From Emmonsiellopsis sp. PD_33 (Eukaryota; Ascomycota; Eurotiomycetes; Onygenales; Ajellomycetaceae), in assembly GCA_032988165.1 (NCBI GenBank), contig JANTQF010000154.1, positions 1-64,000 of the forward strand: a stretch of DNA of 64,000 bases, read 5' to 3'. The position numbers were made by a program, and so were the translations under genes. Below, piece by piece: positions 1 to 10,932 of this stretch (position 1 is the stretch's first letter; every line of letters starts with the position of its first letter). Below the pieces are notes generated by a model that did not search any database, was not told the origin of the DNA, and saw nothing but the letters and a program-made list of their open reading frames with translations.

Positions 1-824
1 AGATGTAAAAGAGGAATGGAGTAAGGGTGGGGAAAAGAAGGAATGAAGGGTGAGCTTAGGTATGATGAGAAGTAGAGGAGGAGGGTGAACGAAGTGTGGA
101 AGAGGGGAGGTGGGAGGGGGGGGGGGGGGGGGGGGGGAGGTAGGGGGGGGGGGGGGGGGGGGGGGGGTGAGGGGGGGGAGGAGGAAAAGGGGAGGTAGCC
201 CACGCTTGGCATATTCCGGCGTTTCCAAACAACAGCCACAGAAGGGTAGAGTAAGTATTCAAGGTACGCCATGGACGCAACGGCGTAGAAAAGAAACCGA
301 ATAAAGTGAGGAAACGTATGATGAGACACACAATTCTCCGTCCATGGGCAATGATGGTCCATTTTCGGTATACATCTTCAACCCGAATGTTAGTTTAGCT
401 CGGATAGCTCGGATAGCTCGGAAAGTGCGGGAAAAAAAATGCTTCTATTCACGAGCATAGATTCTTACCGTTGACAGGTCTTGCAATGATGCGCCCGGGG
501 AGGTTTTAAAGCTTCGCATCTCTTGCACCATCGTTGTCGACCTGCTCTATTCTGCGGGTCATAATGGATCATTTGCTCCGCCTCAGCGGTATCTTGCACA
601 ACAGAAGGCTTCCAGTCATCAGGCACGCTTCCAGGATCTGTTGTACATGCTCGATAATAACATATCCAGAGGCAAACTAGCAAAATATTAAACTTGATCG
701 ACTGGTCTCTGCTGGGGGGGGAAGGCTCGATGTTTAGCAACAGGTACTGGGATGAATAAGCCAAAAACGTTATGAGTATGCTAACAGCCGGAATGGCAAG
801 CTGCGAAATACGAAATGGAGGCAT
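1..824 (-). CDS. pfa4: DHHC palmitoyltransferase, Pfa4-like (3' end outside window)
   Basis: Integral-membrane protein S-acyltransferase of the fungal Pfa4 type, an ER enzyme that in yeast palmitoylates chitin synthase Chs3. Exon 1 (824..469) encodes two hydrophobic segments followed by the cysteine-rich domain start (WCKRCEALKPPRAHHCKTCQR). A 93-bp intron (468..376, GTAAG...AAG) is spliced in phase to exon 2 (375..about 204), which continues CIPKMDHHCPWTENCVSHH, giving the catalytic DHHC motif. The frame then runs through a third hydrophobic stretch to WKRRNMPS, where a GTGGGC donor at 203 probably opens a second intron containing the C-rich tracts. The remaining C-terminal part lies at or beyond the left edge. 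Intron 1 carries a 9-bp tandem repeat (tagctcgga, about 3 copies). Divergent from the MutL gene. Family certain; intron 2 inferred. Confidence 0.88.
111..178. repeat. Poly-G/poly-C tracts in presumed pfa4 intron
   Basis: Runs of 22 G (116-137), 25 G (143-167) and 8 G (171-178), broken only by AGGTA and TGA. On the coding strand of pfa4 these are C-tracts lying just after the proposed GTGGGC donor, so they may be an expanded polypyrimidine tract. Such runs are also typical sites of sequencing or assembly length error. Confidence 0.8.
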
Positions 825-1126
825 CGTACGTAGCTCGCAGTCCTGTTGGTGTCTAACATTGCTGTCGACGTCGTCGTTGAATATCTTGGTGGTTAAATGT
901 CACGTGGTCGTTGAATCTCCAGATTACGTAATCTGCGCCACAGCACACCAGCCCCTGAACCAAAAATGGAAGCAACTTTATTTCAACCTCGTGTATCCTC
1001 AACCTCGACTCGGTGTCAAGGCAATTTTTCCATCAGTGGTACTTCAGAGCATATTTGCATTACCTCTAGGCTCGGTAACTGGTTTTCTTTGAAATTCCGT
1101 GCGTGGTTCCATGATGTGAGGCGACG
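825..1126. promoter_or_regulatory. Shared divergent promoter pfa4 / MLH2-like
   Basis: A 302-bp gap between two head-to-head start codons (824 minus, 1127 plus). It contains no other credible gene, so both promoters must lie here or overlap the 5' ends. No canonical TATA box is evident. Confidence 0.55.
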
Positions 1127-3973
1127 ATGCCGATTACTGCTCTACCCCAATCAACAGTTAGGGCAGTGAGGTCAGCTCCTGTGCTTTCGGATTCATCCTC
1201 CGTTGTCAAGGAACTCATCGACAACGCTCTTGATGCTGGCGCAACTTCCATCTCAATTGAGGTGTCAGCGAATACCCTTGATATAATTCAAGTTAAGGAT
1301 AATGGATTTGGTATCCATCCTGACGACCGTCCATTGGTTTGCAAACGCAGCTACACCAGTAAGCTCCAGACCATCGAGGATCTGAAAGATATTGGAGGGA
1401 AAAGTCTTGGCTTTCGTGGTGAAGCACTTGCCAGTGCAGCTGAAATGTGTGGTGGTCTTGCAGTAACAACAAGGGTTGCGGGAGAAGTGGTTGGGGAAGT
1501 CTTGAAGTATGACCGTCAAGGATTACTTCTTAGGTATGATTCCCATTGAGTTGAAAACTGTTTTGTAAATATCTAGCAATGTTTTTGACTAAGCTTGTAG
1601 CCACACGAAAGCTTCTCATCCGATAGGAACAACCGTTCGGGTACACGAGTTTCTGAAGTTTGTACCCGTTCGCAAACAAACGGCTTTAAAGTGCGTGCCG
1701 AAAACAATTAACAGGATGAAGAAAATGTTAAACGCATATGCCCTTTCTCGACCAGAAATTCGGCTCTCGTTCAAGGTCTTGAAGGGCAAAAACGAGTCTA
1801 CATGGGTGTACCCTGCCAAGAGAAACGCCACAATTTCCGATGCTATGCTCACAGTCGTCGGGCCCGAGGTGACATTCCAGTGCGCAACGACAAAATGGCC
1901 ACCAGTTGAAGATTGTGAGCCCGTAGATGGGAATGAAAACGATTCGAGCCAGTTTCGCCTTATCGCCACACTACCAAGAGCCGATTCCGGTAAGTGGGAC
2001 TTTTGCTTGTAATTTACATAGAAACAACTAACTCCTTAGATCTTTCAAAAACCTGCCACACCGGTCAGTATGTTTCTATTGATAAAAGGCCTATGTCGAC
2101 ATCCCATGGGGTTGCAAAACAGCTTGTCAAGCTGTTCAAGTCCTACATGCGTTCTGCTCCTGGACCGGACTCCAATCGCTCTGTTGTGGACCCGTTCATT
2201 TTTTTAGACCTCCAGTGCCCCACTGGAAGTTACGATGCAAACGTAGAGCCTTCAAAAGATAATGTCATCTTTGAAGATTCCAAAACAGTCCTGTCACTAG
2301 CAGAGGATATGTTCAAAAACGTATACGGCGAGCTTAGGCAAACTGATGCACTTCCGATCGGGGACCGGTTGGAATCTCCATCAGCACCCTTTCGATCGAA
2401 GCGAGATTCAAATGGCGCGCAACCTACCAGATCCAATATGGCTGGGGCCAGGGGCGAGAGATGTCTGCAATTTAGCCCTGACGAAGATGTTGTCGAGATA
2501 TTTTCTCCATCTGAACTTAAAGACTACCCGTTTACTACTCCATCTCATGGGGACGCTGACAATGCATCATCCGTCAACCTCTCCGTTAACACTTTAATAC
2601 GCCCGCGGCAGAGGGGAACGATTAGTCACCACGAAGGTAGGGCGATGATGAACCCATGGCAGCTAGCTAAAAGTCAATGCATAACCCCACAAAAGGAAAA
2701 ACTGTCATCCAGTGAAACCAATCCTCAGCTTCTTACCCCAGGCCGCGAGAATGAGTACCGCCAACCTGATAACATATCCCTGCAGAACGGGAGGCAATAT
2801 GCGTTCGAAGTTGGAAAACAACCTTATCCCAGCCCATTTTCAACGCAGTTGCCCGATACCCAATCACCCATGTCACGAAAACTCCCAAGATCTGTCAGAA
2901 AGCCATGGAGCAGTGAATCATTCCAAAATAATCAAAGTTCATACCACCAAGTACCAGAACAGAACAACAGAGAGCAACCCGGGAGAGGTAACCTAGATGA
3001 ATGGATAAATAGCTTACGGGGCTCTCATACTCACCCTTTAGGCGACGAGCTTCACATCGATACCACACGAGAAGACCAGGACGAACTAGCGGAGATCGCT
3101 GTCGCCGAACGGTTTGGTAGAGAACCTTGTGGGTTTGGGTCAACTCCGCCCCTAGAGGCCTCTCCAAGTAGACCGCCAACGGGGCGATTAAATGTCCGAC
3201 CCACTGAAACGGAGAATTCCCCGACGAACGTGTTTAATGGCTGCGAAGGGGACAGCGGCATATTCGATAGTGATCATCTCAACCGGAGGACACATGGACT
3301 AACGGAAGATATGCTTTTGACCCTTGATTTAGATAGGGTGGTGGCAGAGGCGATGGATTTTGAACACCGAAAGAAGGCGGCCAAGCTACTTCAGAGGCAG
3401 GGATTGCAGCGAGAATTCGAATACGATACCAGTTTCCCGAAAAACGGAGCAAGGGAGATCCAAACGCCGCTGATATTTCCATACCAAAATCGAAATACCC
3501 GTGAAGAAATCGAGCTATCAGCTCGGTCTCAGGGACCTCGTACCCACACCCAAGAGGAGTCGATGTCGGCCCCCAAGCTAAAAGTGAGGGACGCGAGAGC
3601 ATATCTTGTAAGGCAAAATAACAGTGCCAATCCCAGCGGACCGAGAACCAGAAGGGTGTTGACCGATCACCTTCCTTTGGAGAGCATTCCAGATGCAGCT
3701 CTTCACACACTGGCCCTGACTTGGCATGAAGGGGTCGACAAGGTACCAGCCCTTATCAATGGTCTGTCTGAGATTGACGACTATCTTCAAACCGGAATCA
3801 TTCTTCGATCCCCCTCTCTCAACAAGAGGCAGACGGCCGAAACTCTTAATATCTGGACGTCTCGGCTCTTGGCCCTCATCCGCGAAAAGTATCGATCTCA
3901 AAATTCGGAAATAGGCCCTACCGTTCAACTAAATCTGGATGCAATGTTAGCGTCACATGTCACTGCAACCTGA
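1127..3973 (+). CDS. MLH2: MutL-family mismatch repair protein (MLH2/PMS1-like)
   Basis: GHKL ATPase of the MutL family, expected to pair with Mlh1 in the nucleus and help mismatch repair and meiotic gene conversion tract control. Exons 1127-1533, 1601-1989 and 2040-3973 join in phase to 909 aa; the introns are 67 and 50 bp. Visible ATPase motifs: ELIDNALDAGA (29-39, catalytic Glu29 and Asn33), DNGFGI (58-63), TSKL (77-80) and GFRGEAL (95-101). Exon 2 supplies the S5-like part (SHPIGTTVRV...VPVRKQTALK). The middle is long, hydrophilic and poorly structured. The C-terminus carries no DQHAxxERxxYE endonuclease motif, fitting Mlh2 rather than the nicking Pms1. The start fits fungal homologues beginning MPITALPQSTV. 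Family certain, paralogue assignment likely. Confidence 0.88.
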
Positions 3974-5241
3974 TGGATGAAAGGCTAATATCCCTTAATG
4001 TTTTCCTCTGCATCTGCCGTGTTTTGCCGTGCCCCTATTGTTCAATTACCTACTAATCCTTGTTGTCGGATCGTACTCTGCTTGAATGTAGGTTTATAAG
4101 ATGTATGATACCCCGAATGTATAGTACTTATAGACGAGATACGCACTAATGTTTATCTATGCCTTTTTCTTTCTTTCTATTCCCTTATTCCACATTTTTT
4201 CCAATTGCGTTCATGAAATTCCACAGTTCAATTCTTTTTAACTGCTGATCTTCTGACACTTGGGCGCCTGCAGCCCCCTAGTTACTATGCCCAATATGGA
4301 CTAGTCTGAAAATTATCGAGCCTCGGTATTTAAATGTCAAAATCGATGACGTACCAAACAAGATCTCCCTCCAACAACAACCGCGGCGATAGCTCCGTGT
4401 TTGCAAGCAAACGGCAAAAGAGGAGATCGCTCTCAAGGTCGATATGGTTATCGCAATAGCTTTTATATTGCATGATTATTTCTTGCCCTTTCGGCATTTG
4501 CGTCAACCTGCATCTCTGCCGCGCGGGGATGTTTCCCCTCCTTGCGTGCACAAAACTACCCCACCACGGGGCTTGATCGATATAAGAATAGTTCCGGATG
4601 AACTGCCCGCCACGTCCAGTTACCAAACGAGACTGAAACCCGAATTCATGGACGAATGGAGAAACTTCGAAGAATTGATTTTGTTCCAGGACCTCCAGAT
4701 CCTTGTGAAAGCGCTTAATAACATTTCAAACGTTTGAATTTGATTCTCGCCCTGGAGCCCTTACAACAGTTCCATAGATTGTGTCCCGCCCTCTGGGGAA
4801 GTCCCAGTACGGATTAGTCTGTCTTAGCATTCCGGTTAGGTCCTCACCATGAATAAATAGATTTCGCCCGACAACTTTGATGAATTTATATTACATATCG
4901 AGGCCTGGAATATGCTGAAAATATGACCCCTTTCATTCCTTTGCTCCGACCTCGGGTCGGCCCGGATTGGCCTCAAGATTAAGCCGAACCATGGAAACCT
5001 TTGGTTAGCGACCCTCTATGTTTTCTTAAATTAACCTCACGCCGTGGGAGAAGAGGGCCGAAATACGCTTGTGATTCTTGAAGCGTCCTACATAATAGGA
5101 TCAAGGCACCCCAGTCCACAATTCCTATAAGAACTGTCACTCAACCTCCCTAGACCTTATACCAAATCGAAACTAAACCGCAAACATACTCCCTCCCTCC
5201 CTCCCTGAATCCCTCGTCAAAACTCAATCCCCGCGGCAATC
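3974..5241. other. Intergenic region
   Basis: Holds the MLH2-like 3' end and the SET gene promoter. A 97-codon plus-strand frame (4444-4737) and a 98-codon frame opposite it (4330-4626) overlap; neither resembles a family I know and neither has clear gene signals, so I leave both uncalled. A CCCT repeat (5189-5204) precedes the SET gene start. Confidence 0.5.
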
Positions 5242-5838
5242 ATGACAGTCACCCAGATTGCACCTACAGGCGAACCAGTCAAGCAAACCTGGAAACAGCC
5301 CTCCCACCCAGAATCTATCGCCATCCGCTCGTCCCCGGCCCTTGCATCCAACTCCGATTCCACCAGCCCCTCATTCAACCTTACCGCCGTTGCCGCCAAA
5401 GATACCCCCGCTAACACCCTCCTGGCTAAAAACACCTCCACCACCCTCGCTACAGCCAAGGACTACTCCACCGTCCAGATCTCGCGCTCAGAGCATATCC
5501 GCCTAAACTCTGATCTGCTATACTGCAACCACTCCTGCGACCCCAATGTCCGTTTCGTGACGTCAACGCTCGCCTCGCCCGAGGCGGGTTTGGAAAAGCC
5601 AGTCTCTGGCGCGATTGAAGTGTGGAGTACGAGGGATATACCAGCTGGCGAGGAGTTGCGGTTCTTTTACCCCAGTACTGAGTGGGAGATGGCTCAGCCA
5701 TTCCAATGCTCGTGTGGTGCGGAGAAGTGTCTAGGGGTTGTGGACGGGGCGAAGAAAGTAGATACGGAGGTTTTGAGGAGGTATTGGCTCAGTGCGCATA
5801 TTGAGTCTCTAGTTAATGAACGGGAGGGGGTGAATTGA
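5242..5838 (+). CDS. Small SET / post-SET domain protein
   Basis: Single exon, 198 aa. The C-terminal half is a SET domain core: CNHSCDPN at 95-102 (the NHSCxPN S-adenosylmethionine/substrate motif), GEELRFFYPSTEWEM at about 136-150 (the ELxxxY-like segment), then a post-SET cysteine cluster CSCGAEKC at 156-163 (CxCxxxxC, zinc binding). The N-terminal 90 residues are Ser/Thr/Ala-rich and lack a recognisable pre-SET domain. This is a common ascomycete family of short SET proteins; targets are unknown and may be non-histone. The start at 5242 follows a pyrimidine-rich leader and is the only in-frame Met ahead of the domain. Confidence 0.85.
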   Translation: MTVTQIAPTGEPVKQTWKQPSHPESIAIRSSPALASNSDSTSPSFNLTAVAAKDTPANTLLAKNTSTTLATAKDYSTVQISRSEHIRLNSDLLYCNHSCDPNVRFVTSTLASPEAGLEKPVSGAIEVWSTRDIPAGEELRFFYPSTEWEMAQPFQCSCGAEKCLGVVDGAKKVDTEVLRRYWLSAHIESLVNEREGVN

Positions 5839-6523
5839 TTTTTCTTTTTTTTTCCTTGAGGACTCGTCGTGTGGCCATGTTATGACCTGCAGGCGGAAAA
5901 GATATACGAGCAAAAAAGGTAGACTATATGGGAACGGGGAATTTACAGAGTGCTGTGGGCATTTCTTTTCCTTGAAAATATTCATGCATTAGATATCTCT
6001 TGGGTAGATAGATAGTATTCAGGATACAAGTCGCATATATATAGACAGCATTTTACGTCCCGCTTTACATCCCCCCTTCCATTTTGTGCACTCTTTGACA
6101 TCGCGATGTTAAAGATGGAATTATGTAAACCCGCTCGTCCCTATGTGAATTTATTATGAATAGAGAGGCCGTGGGATAAATATGTCCTCAAGGATGAGGA
6201 TAAACAGAAAAAGCAACTCAAAGATCTCTAAAATAGACGCTCGAGTAAAAGAATCGAAGCACAGTCTCTGTGTAGTCGGATCACTGCGAACATTTATAAC
6301 CTCTAAAGAGTAGAAGACAACGCATGCCAGGCCAACAAATACTCCCATGGATTTCATTCACCCGTGCTCTCTTACTTCCCAACACACAAAAATTGAAATT
6401 GGAAAATGGACAAATGAAAAGTACTAAAGGAGAAAACAAAAAGAAAGGAGAAAACAAAAGCATATCCCCGCCATGCCTACCCCCGCCCCCCTCTTTCCAA
6501 CCCCTTTCGCCATCTTCATCTCT
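5839..6523. other. Intergenic region, convergent 3' ends
   Basis: Between the SET gene (plus) and the secreted-protein gene (minus). It holds their 3' UTRs and short AT-rich stretches; no credible gene, repeat or RNA gene seen. Confidence 0.5.
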
Positions 6524-7057
6524 TCAAAGGCACTTAGACTTGTTTGGACCGGGGCATGGTTTATTAAATGGGGGATCACTCTTGTCCGCAAAGACCTTAT
6601 AGCTCTTAATAACCCTAGCCCCCTTTGGATTCCACTTCCTATCTGTATCCGTGACCTGCCCGGAGACCGAACGCTTGCAGTTCTTGCCACGGTAAAAGAC
6701 GACTTTCTCGATATCCTCGTGCCAGTCCGTGTCGGGTTTGAAGGATACCTTGTCGGTTTGGTATTTGGCATAGGATCCTTTGAGGTTATGGCATTGCTTG
6801 ACGGAACTGGTACCGTGCGCTTTTAGAAATTCGCCCTTGGTGTTCTTGAAGGTGATGGCCCAGGCATCGGTGGTGGAGGCGATGGCTAGGAGAAGGGCGA
6901 TAACGGTGATGAAGAGCGGTTTTTGATTCTTTTTCTTATTTCTGCGAGGGTATATGTTAGAATCGGGAAATGAAAAGCACGGGAAGAAGGGCGCCCACCT
7001 CGATTTGTTATGTACTGCCCTTGGAACAGAATTTGAGCAAGCAAATGGATCACCCAT
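6524..7057 (-). CDS. Small secreted protein, unknown family
   Basis: I do not recognise the family. The frame encodes a strong hydrophobic core (KPLFITVIALLLAIASTTDAWA) with an AxA-type signal peptidase site, then about 110 polar, lysine-rich residues with four cysteines (QCHN, NCKR, PCPG, KCL), consistent with two disulphides in an extracellular protein. The 5' end is uncertain. One model starts at 7057 (MGDPFACSNS), uses a 57-bp intron 6998..6942 (GTGGGC...CGCAG) and gives 158 aa; the intron is a multiple of three, so an unspliced frame also stays open to an upstream Met at 7150. The signal segment lies about 30 residues in, so a shorter true start through another upstream exon is possible. 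Being secreted, small and cysteine-bearing it could be an effector-like protein, but that is inference. Confidence 0.62.
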   Translation of the reverse strand: MGDPFACSNSVPRAVHNKSRWAPFFPCFSFPDSNIYPRRNKKKNQKPLFITVIALLLAIASTTDAWAITFKNTKGEFLKAHGTSSVKQCHNLKGSYAKYQTDKVSFKPDTDWHEDIEKVVFYRGKNCKRSVSGQVTDTDRKWNPKGARVIKSYKVFADKSDPPFNKPCPGPNKSKCL

Positions 7058-8423
7058 ATAATGGGCTGATGATATGCATAAAAAAAGGTTCAAATGGATA
7101 GCATGATGGAAAGTTATTTTCTGAATTTCCACGAAAGATGGCAACTCCAATGAAAACTATGGCAGATTATATACCATTTTTGGGCGCATAATAGGAGATT
7201 CATGATAGCATCCTATTCCCCGTGTCTCCTAGCGTCGTCTCGTAGATTCTCAGTAATACGTGAGGGATAAACATTGATATTCTCACTGCCTCTCTAGACA
7301 TGGGGTGAGTCTCGACAGAATACGTGAAGATCGGTATGCCCTTTATCCTTTTGAAGTAAGAAAATGGCACATCAAGAATAATAGTATACTCACTGCCTCA
7401 TCTCTGGTGGGGCAGAAGTTGAGCATGGGAACGTAAACGAAGAATAAAAAGAAAATAAGGTAATATCATGTGTCCTAAATGAAAAGGCAATGCAGTTGCA
7501 TGATCATCATCGTGTTGAGTTAAGCAACGCCTCAATATCCCCATAGCCTCGTCCATCAGGTCGATCATCTAGTTATATGTTTCCATGACCTCGTGTTCTG
7601 CGGAAAAGCGATTGTTTCAAAACATGCGGGATTCTACTTCCCCACACGTTCATCCTCCTGGAGGATACTATTTTCAGAGCCCAGTCCCCAACTAATTCAC
7701 GAGATGAGAACATGCCGGAGTGGCTTGGAGGCAGCTTGGGACTTGGTAGCAAAACGCTGCTAGCTGCAGGTTTCAAAACTTCGGGATAAAACAGCCCCAT
7801 TCAATTGTACTGTCGGAGTATCTCTGGCTGTCAAAAAGGTATCAAGGAGACAAGATGTCTGTGTCAACAGCCATCAAGATATATGGATATATCCATTACG
7901 GGCTTCGTTCTGACGGTCATCGAAATCGGGAAATCGGGACCGTCCCAAATAAAAACCTGGACTGATAGGCCGAGTACAGTGTTCAATGCCAGTTTTAGAT
8001 AAAAATCATCTTTCCTTGTCAATATATCCCTTTCTGGGCTGTCGTTGGTAAACTGTTCGCCGGTGAGAAGAGGGAGTGGGCTTAGTCTGTTGAAATTGAT
8101 AAGAAGTTCTGCACTGGACCTATGCCATTTACCTCGACGGCAAATAAGATCCTTTCACAAATCCCAGACATCAATGCTTAGTATAAACGAGTATTCTTCA
8201 TATCACCCGGATAAAGGATGAAGTTAAAGTTGAAGCTGTTGATATTTGGAGTGGCGAAGGGTGAAATCGGATGACATCATCGCCCGAGATCGCAAACATC
8301 AACATCAACATCAACCCCTCGATCGACAAAGAAACATCCCACCAATTCAGCTTCCCACGGCTCCAACACGCCTAACTACCACCAAAACTAGATGTCCTAC
8401 TCCCTCCGCATTTTCTGCCCACC
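7058..8423. other. Intergenic region
   Basis: About 1.4 kb between divergent genes. Short frames at 7573-7800 (minus) and 7805-8002 (plus) show no family resemblance. Just upstream of the GTPase start is a run rich in CATCAA units (about 8298-8315). No tRNA or repeat recognised. Confidence 0.45.
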
Positions 8424-9713
8424 ATGACACCCACACCAATCCCCATAACCATTATCACCGGTTTCCTCGGCTCAGGCAAAACCACCATCCTCCTCAACCT
8501 CATTCCCCAACTCCCCCCAGACTACCGGCTAGCCCTTCTAAAGAACGAATTCGGCGACCTAGCCATCGACTCCCAACTCGCATCCGCGAACTCCATTTCT
8601 GGCGTCCGCGAGCTCCTCAATGGCTGCATCTGCTGCAACCTCGTCGGACAACTCAGCGACGCCCTCCTGCAGTTGCGCGATGAGGTAAAGCCAGACCGCA
8701 TCGTCATTGAGACAAGCGGGAGCGCGTTCCCCGCCACCTTGGCGATGGAGGTAAATCGACTGGCGCATGAGCACAAGGGGGCGTTTGTGCTGGATGGGGT
8801 GATTAGTGTGATCGATGTGGAGAATTGGGAGGGGTACGAGGATACATCATACACGGCGAAGCTGCAGGCGAAATATACGGATTTGATTATTTTTAATAAG
8901 TGGGAGGGTGTCCCTGAGCAGCGGTTTGATGTCTGTCTGGACCGCGTGGCAGATTTGGAGTTGGATACGGCGTGGGTGAAGTCTGCGAAGGGGGTGGTGG
9001 ATAAGGATGTGTTGTTGGGGATTGATGGGGCGTTGTTGGCCAAGGAGATGGCTGATCACGGGCACGCGTCGTTGGATCTTGTCCTATTGAATGGGAAGGA
9101 AGGGGGCGAGGAGGCGAAGGAGGCATACATTCAGGAACATGGCCATGGGCATGGCCATCCGTCGGAGGACGACCATCAAGCGGAAGTTGAAGTGCTGTCT
9201 GTGTCACTGACGAGTCCAGATTTATCTGATACGATCAATGTGGAGACGTTCACCACACTTCTATTATCTGCGCCAAAAGATGAGGTTTACAGAATAAAGG
9301 GCATCATTAGCTTCCGTGCGGATTCACCTCCCGAGGATTCATCGGGGGGGAAAGCCCCGGCTCCTGTTCCTACCTCACCCCCGGCGCCTGCACAAGAATC
9401 GCAAACAGCCACCAATGGCGAGACTCCCACCGCCGAAGCCTCAACAAACGGCATAAAAACCCAAAACTACATCCTCAACTGGGCATTTGGGCGGTGGACA
9501 TACACCCCCTCACCCCCATCAGCAGACAGCCAACGGGGTGGAGCAGATGCATCCCCTCCTGATTCTGTTAGCGTTGCGCGTATGACGTTTATCCTTGCTA
9601 GAGGTGAATCGCATAAATGGACGCGAAAACTGGAAACTGGGGGATTATTGGAGGTGGCTGGAGAGACGGAGGAGGATAGGACAGGGGTTATAAATGTTGA
9701 GAGGATTGGGTGA
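8424..9713 (+). CDS. COG0523 / CobW-type GTPase metallochaperone
   Basis: G3E-family P-loop GTPase that delivers metal, usually zinc, to client proteins; eukaryotic relatives include ZNG1. Single exon, 429 aa. Walker A GFLGSGKT at 13-20, switch/NEFGD at 41-45, the metal-binding CxCC motif (CICC) at 68-71, the G3-region ETSG at 96-99, and the G4 guanine motif NKWE at 158-161 (NKxD with Glu in place of Asp, tolerated in this family). A histidine-rich loop HGHGHGHP near 239-245 is a likely extra metal site. The C-terminal CobW_C domain (about 260-425) contains a Pro/Ser/Thr-rich insertion around 305-345. Cytosolic. The start at 8424 places the P-loop at the usual distance from the N-terminus. 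Confidence 0.93.
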   Translation: MTPTPIPITIITGFLGSGKTTILLNLIPQLPPDYRLALLKNEFGDLAIDSQLASANSISGVRELLNGCICCNLVGQLSDALLQLRDEVKPDRIVIETSGSAFPATLAMEVNRLAHEHKGAFVLDGVISVIDVENWEGYEDTSYTAKLQAKYTDLIIFNKWEGVPEQRFDVCLDRVADLELDTAWVKSAKGVVDKDVLLGIDGALLAKEMADHGHASLDLVLLNGKEGGEEAKEAYIQEHGHGHGHPSEDDHQAEVEVLSVSLTSPDLSDTINVETFTTLLLSAPKDEVYRIKGIISFRADSPPEDSSGGKAPAPVPTSPPAPAQESQTATNGETPTAEASTNGIKTQNYILNWAFGRWTYTPSPPSADSQRGGADASPPDSVSVARMTFILARGESHKWTRKLETGGLLEVAGETEEDRTGVINVERIG

Positions 9714-10056
9714 TTATTATTATTATTTTTTTGGACACTTTTGGACCATTTGTGTCGAATTTTGATGGTATTTGTACCTATACGCAGGCTGGAAGGCTTT
9801 AAGGGGCTGCTGCTGTTCCGAATTGATCCATGAAATTGATCATGTCGGTGGTATAGACAAAATGGTAAGCGAAGAAGCTGGGCATTTTAAATTGAAAGCA
9901 ATATGGATGGATAACCTAGAAAGCCGTTCACGGGTCGTAGCGTCATCTAGTAGTTTTCTTTGTAATACAAGTTTTTATGGTTATACTAATAGAAAGACTA
10001 ATACAACCTGACCATTACTTTGCCGAACTACATCTTAAGGGGGTTTAAAAGCCTAT
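9714..10056. other. Intergenic region, convergent 3' ends
   Basis: 3' UTR space between the GTPase gene and the minus-strand gene at 10057. It starts with a short ATT repeat. A plus-strand frame at 9772-10011 has no family features. Nothing else seen. Confidence 0.45.
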
Positions 10057-10932
10057 TTAGTGTAGATAAGCCCTATAGGGGCGTGCTTTGTTTACTATCG
10101 TTGAGTAAAATATACAGACTCCCAAGTCGTATGAAAGCAAATCATCCCTTAAGGCCTGACAGCAAGCTCTTTCAGACCCCAGGTCATCATCCTTGATGAT
10201 TTTAGTTACTAGAACCTCAGAGACCCCCCGGCTCTTTCTAATTGCATTTACCAGGTTCCTCACAGTATCATTCATTCCTACATCTTTCAACCGACGTTTC
10301 TTAGGATCTTGTTCAGGGGCGGCAAGATCAGAGTCATAAACATAGAACTATAATTGGTTAGGTCTCATTTAAATGTAGTACAGAATATAAACTATAAAAA
10401 CAAGACAAGCACTAACCTTTCCATCATGGAATTTAACTAGGATGGCATACCAGATACCTCCCCCGGCTCCATCAATAGCCTTCCCAACCTCCATCTCTTT
10501 AGGTGTAGCATTTTGGTTCTTCAGCTCAAAGAAATGTGTACTTCTCTCCCAAATCAGGCTGGAGAAGCAGTAGCATAACCAATAGTTGATTCTGGAGCCT
10601 AGCTTAGGCAGCGTGGGGGCCTGGGAAGTGGTTCCCAAATCATATAGAGGATCGATAGCGGAATCCTCTTTAGAGGGTCTGGTTTTCTCTAACCAGGCTT
10701 TCTTCTTCGTGGCGTTCATATATGCGATGGGGAGAGAAGCGATATTAAATGAGGAGGCATGGGCGGAGTCAAGTGCTTGAAATAGCTGAGAACATTGTTC
10801 AAGGAACTTCATCGTTGTCTCCTGATCAGAAGGTCCAGGCAGCTCTAGAGCCTCCAATTGTTGACGCGCGGAGTCAAGAGGGAGTATTTTTGTAGATTAT
10901 GGCTCTGCAGCCATGGCACCACTTGAGTCCAT
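10057..10932 (-). pseudogene. Unknown two-exon gene with one early in-frame stop
   Basis: I do not recognise the family. Exon 1 (10932..10417) and exon 2 (10347..10057) join in phase 0 through a 69-bp intron (GTTAGT...TTATAG) to 269 codons. The product is soluble, with a conserved-looking stretch (AIDGAGGGIWYAILVKFHDGK joined to FYVYDSDLA) and a basic PKKRR segment at the start of exon 2 that could be a nuclear signal. Codon 12 (10899-10897) is TAA, while the same frame before it (MDSSGAMAAEP) and after it (STKILPLDSAR...) looks coding. A CAA-to-TAA change would explain it. Alternatively translation starts at the later Met in ETTMKFL, or the 5' exon is misread. The rest of the frame is intact, so inactivation is recent or only apparent. 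Confidence 0.55.

Noticed and set aside
56..331. 91-codon minus-strand frame rich in proline
   Set aside because: It is an alternative frame of pfa4 exon 2 and the C-tracts; the real exon 2 frame contains DHHCPWTENC.
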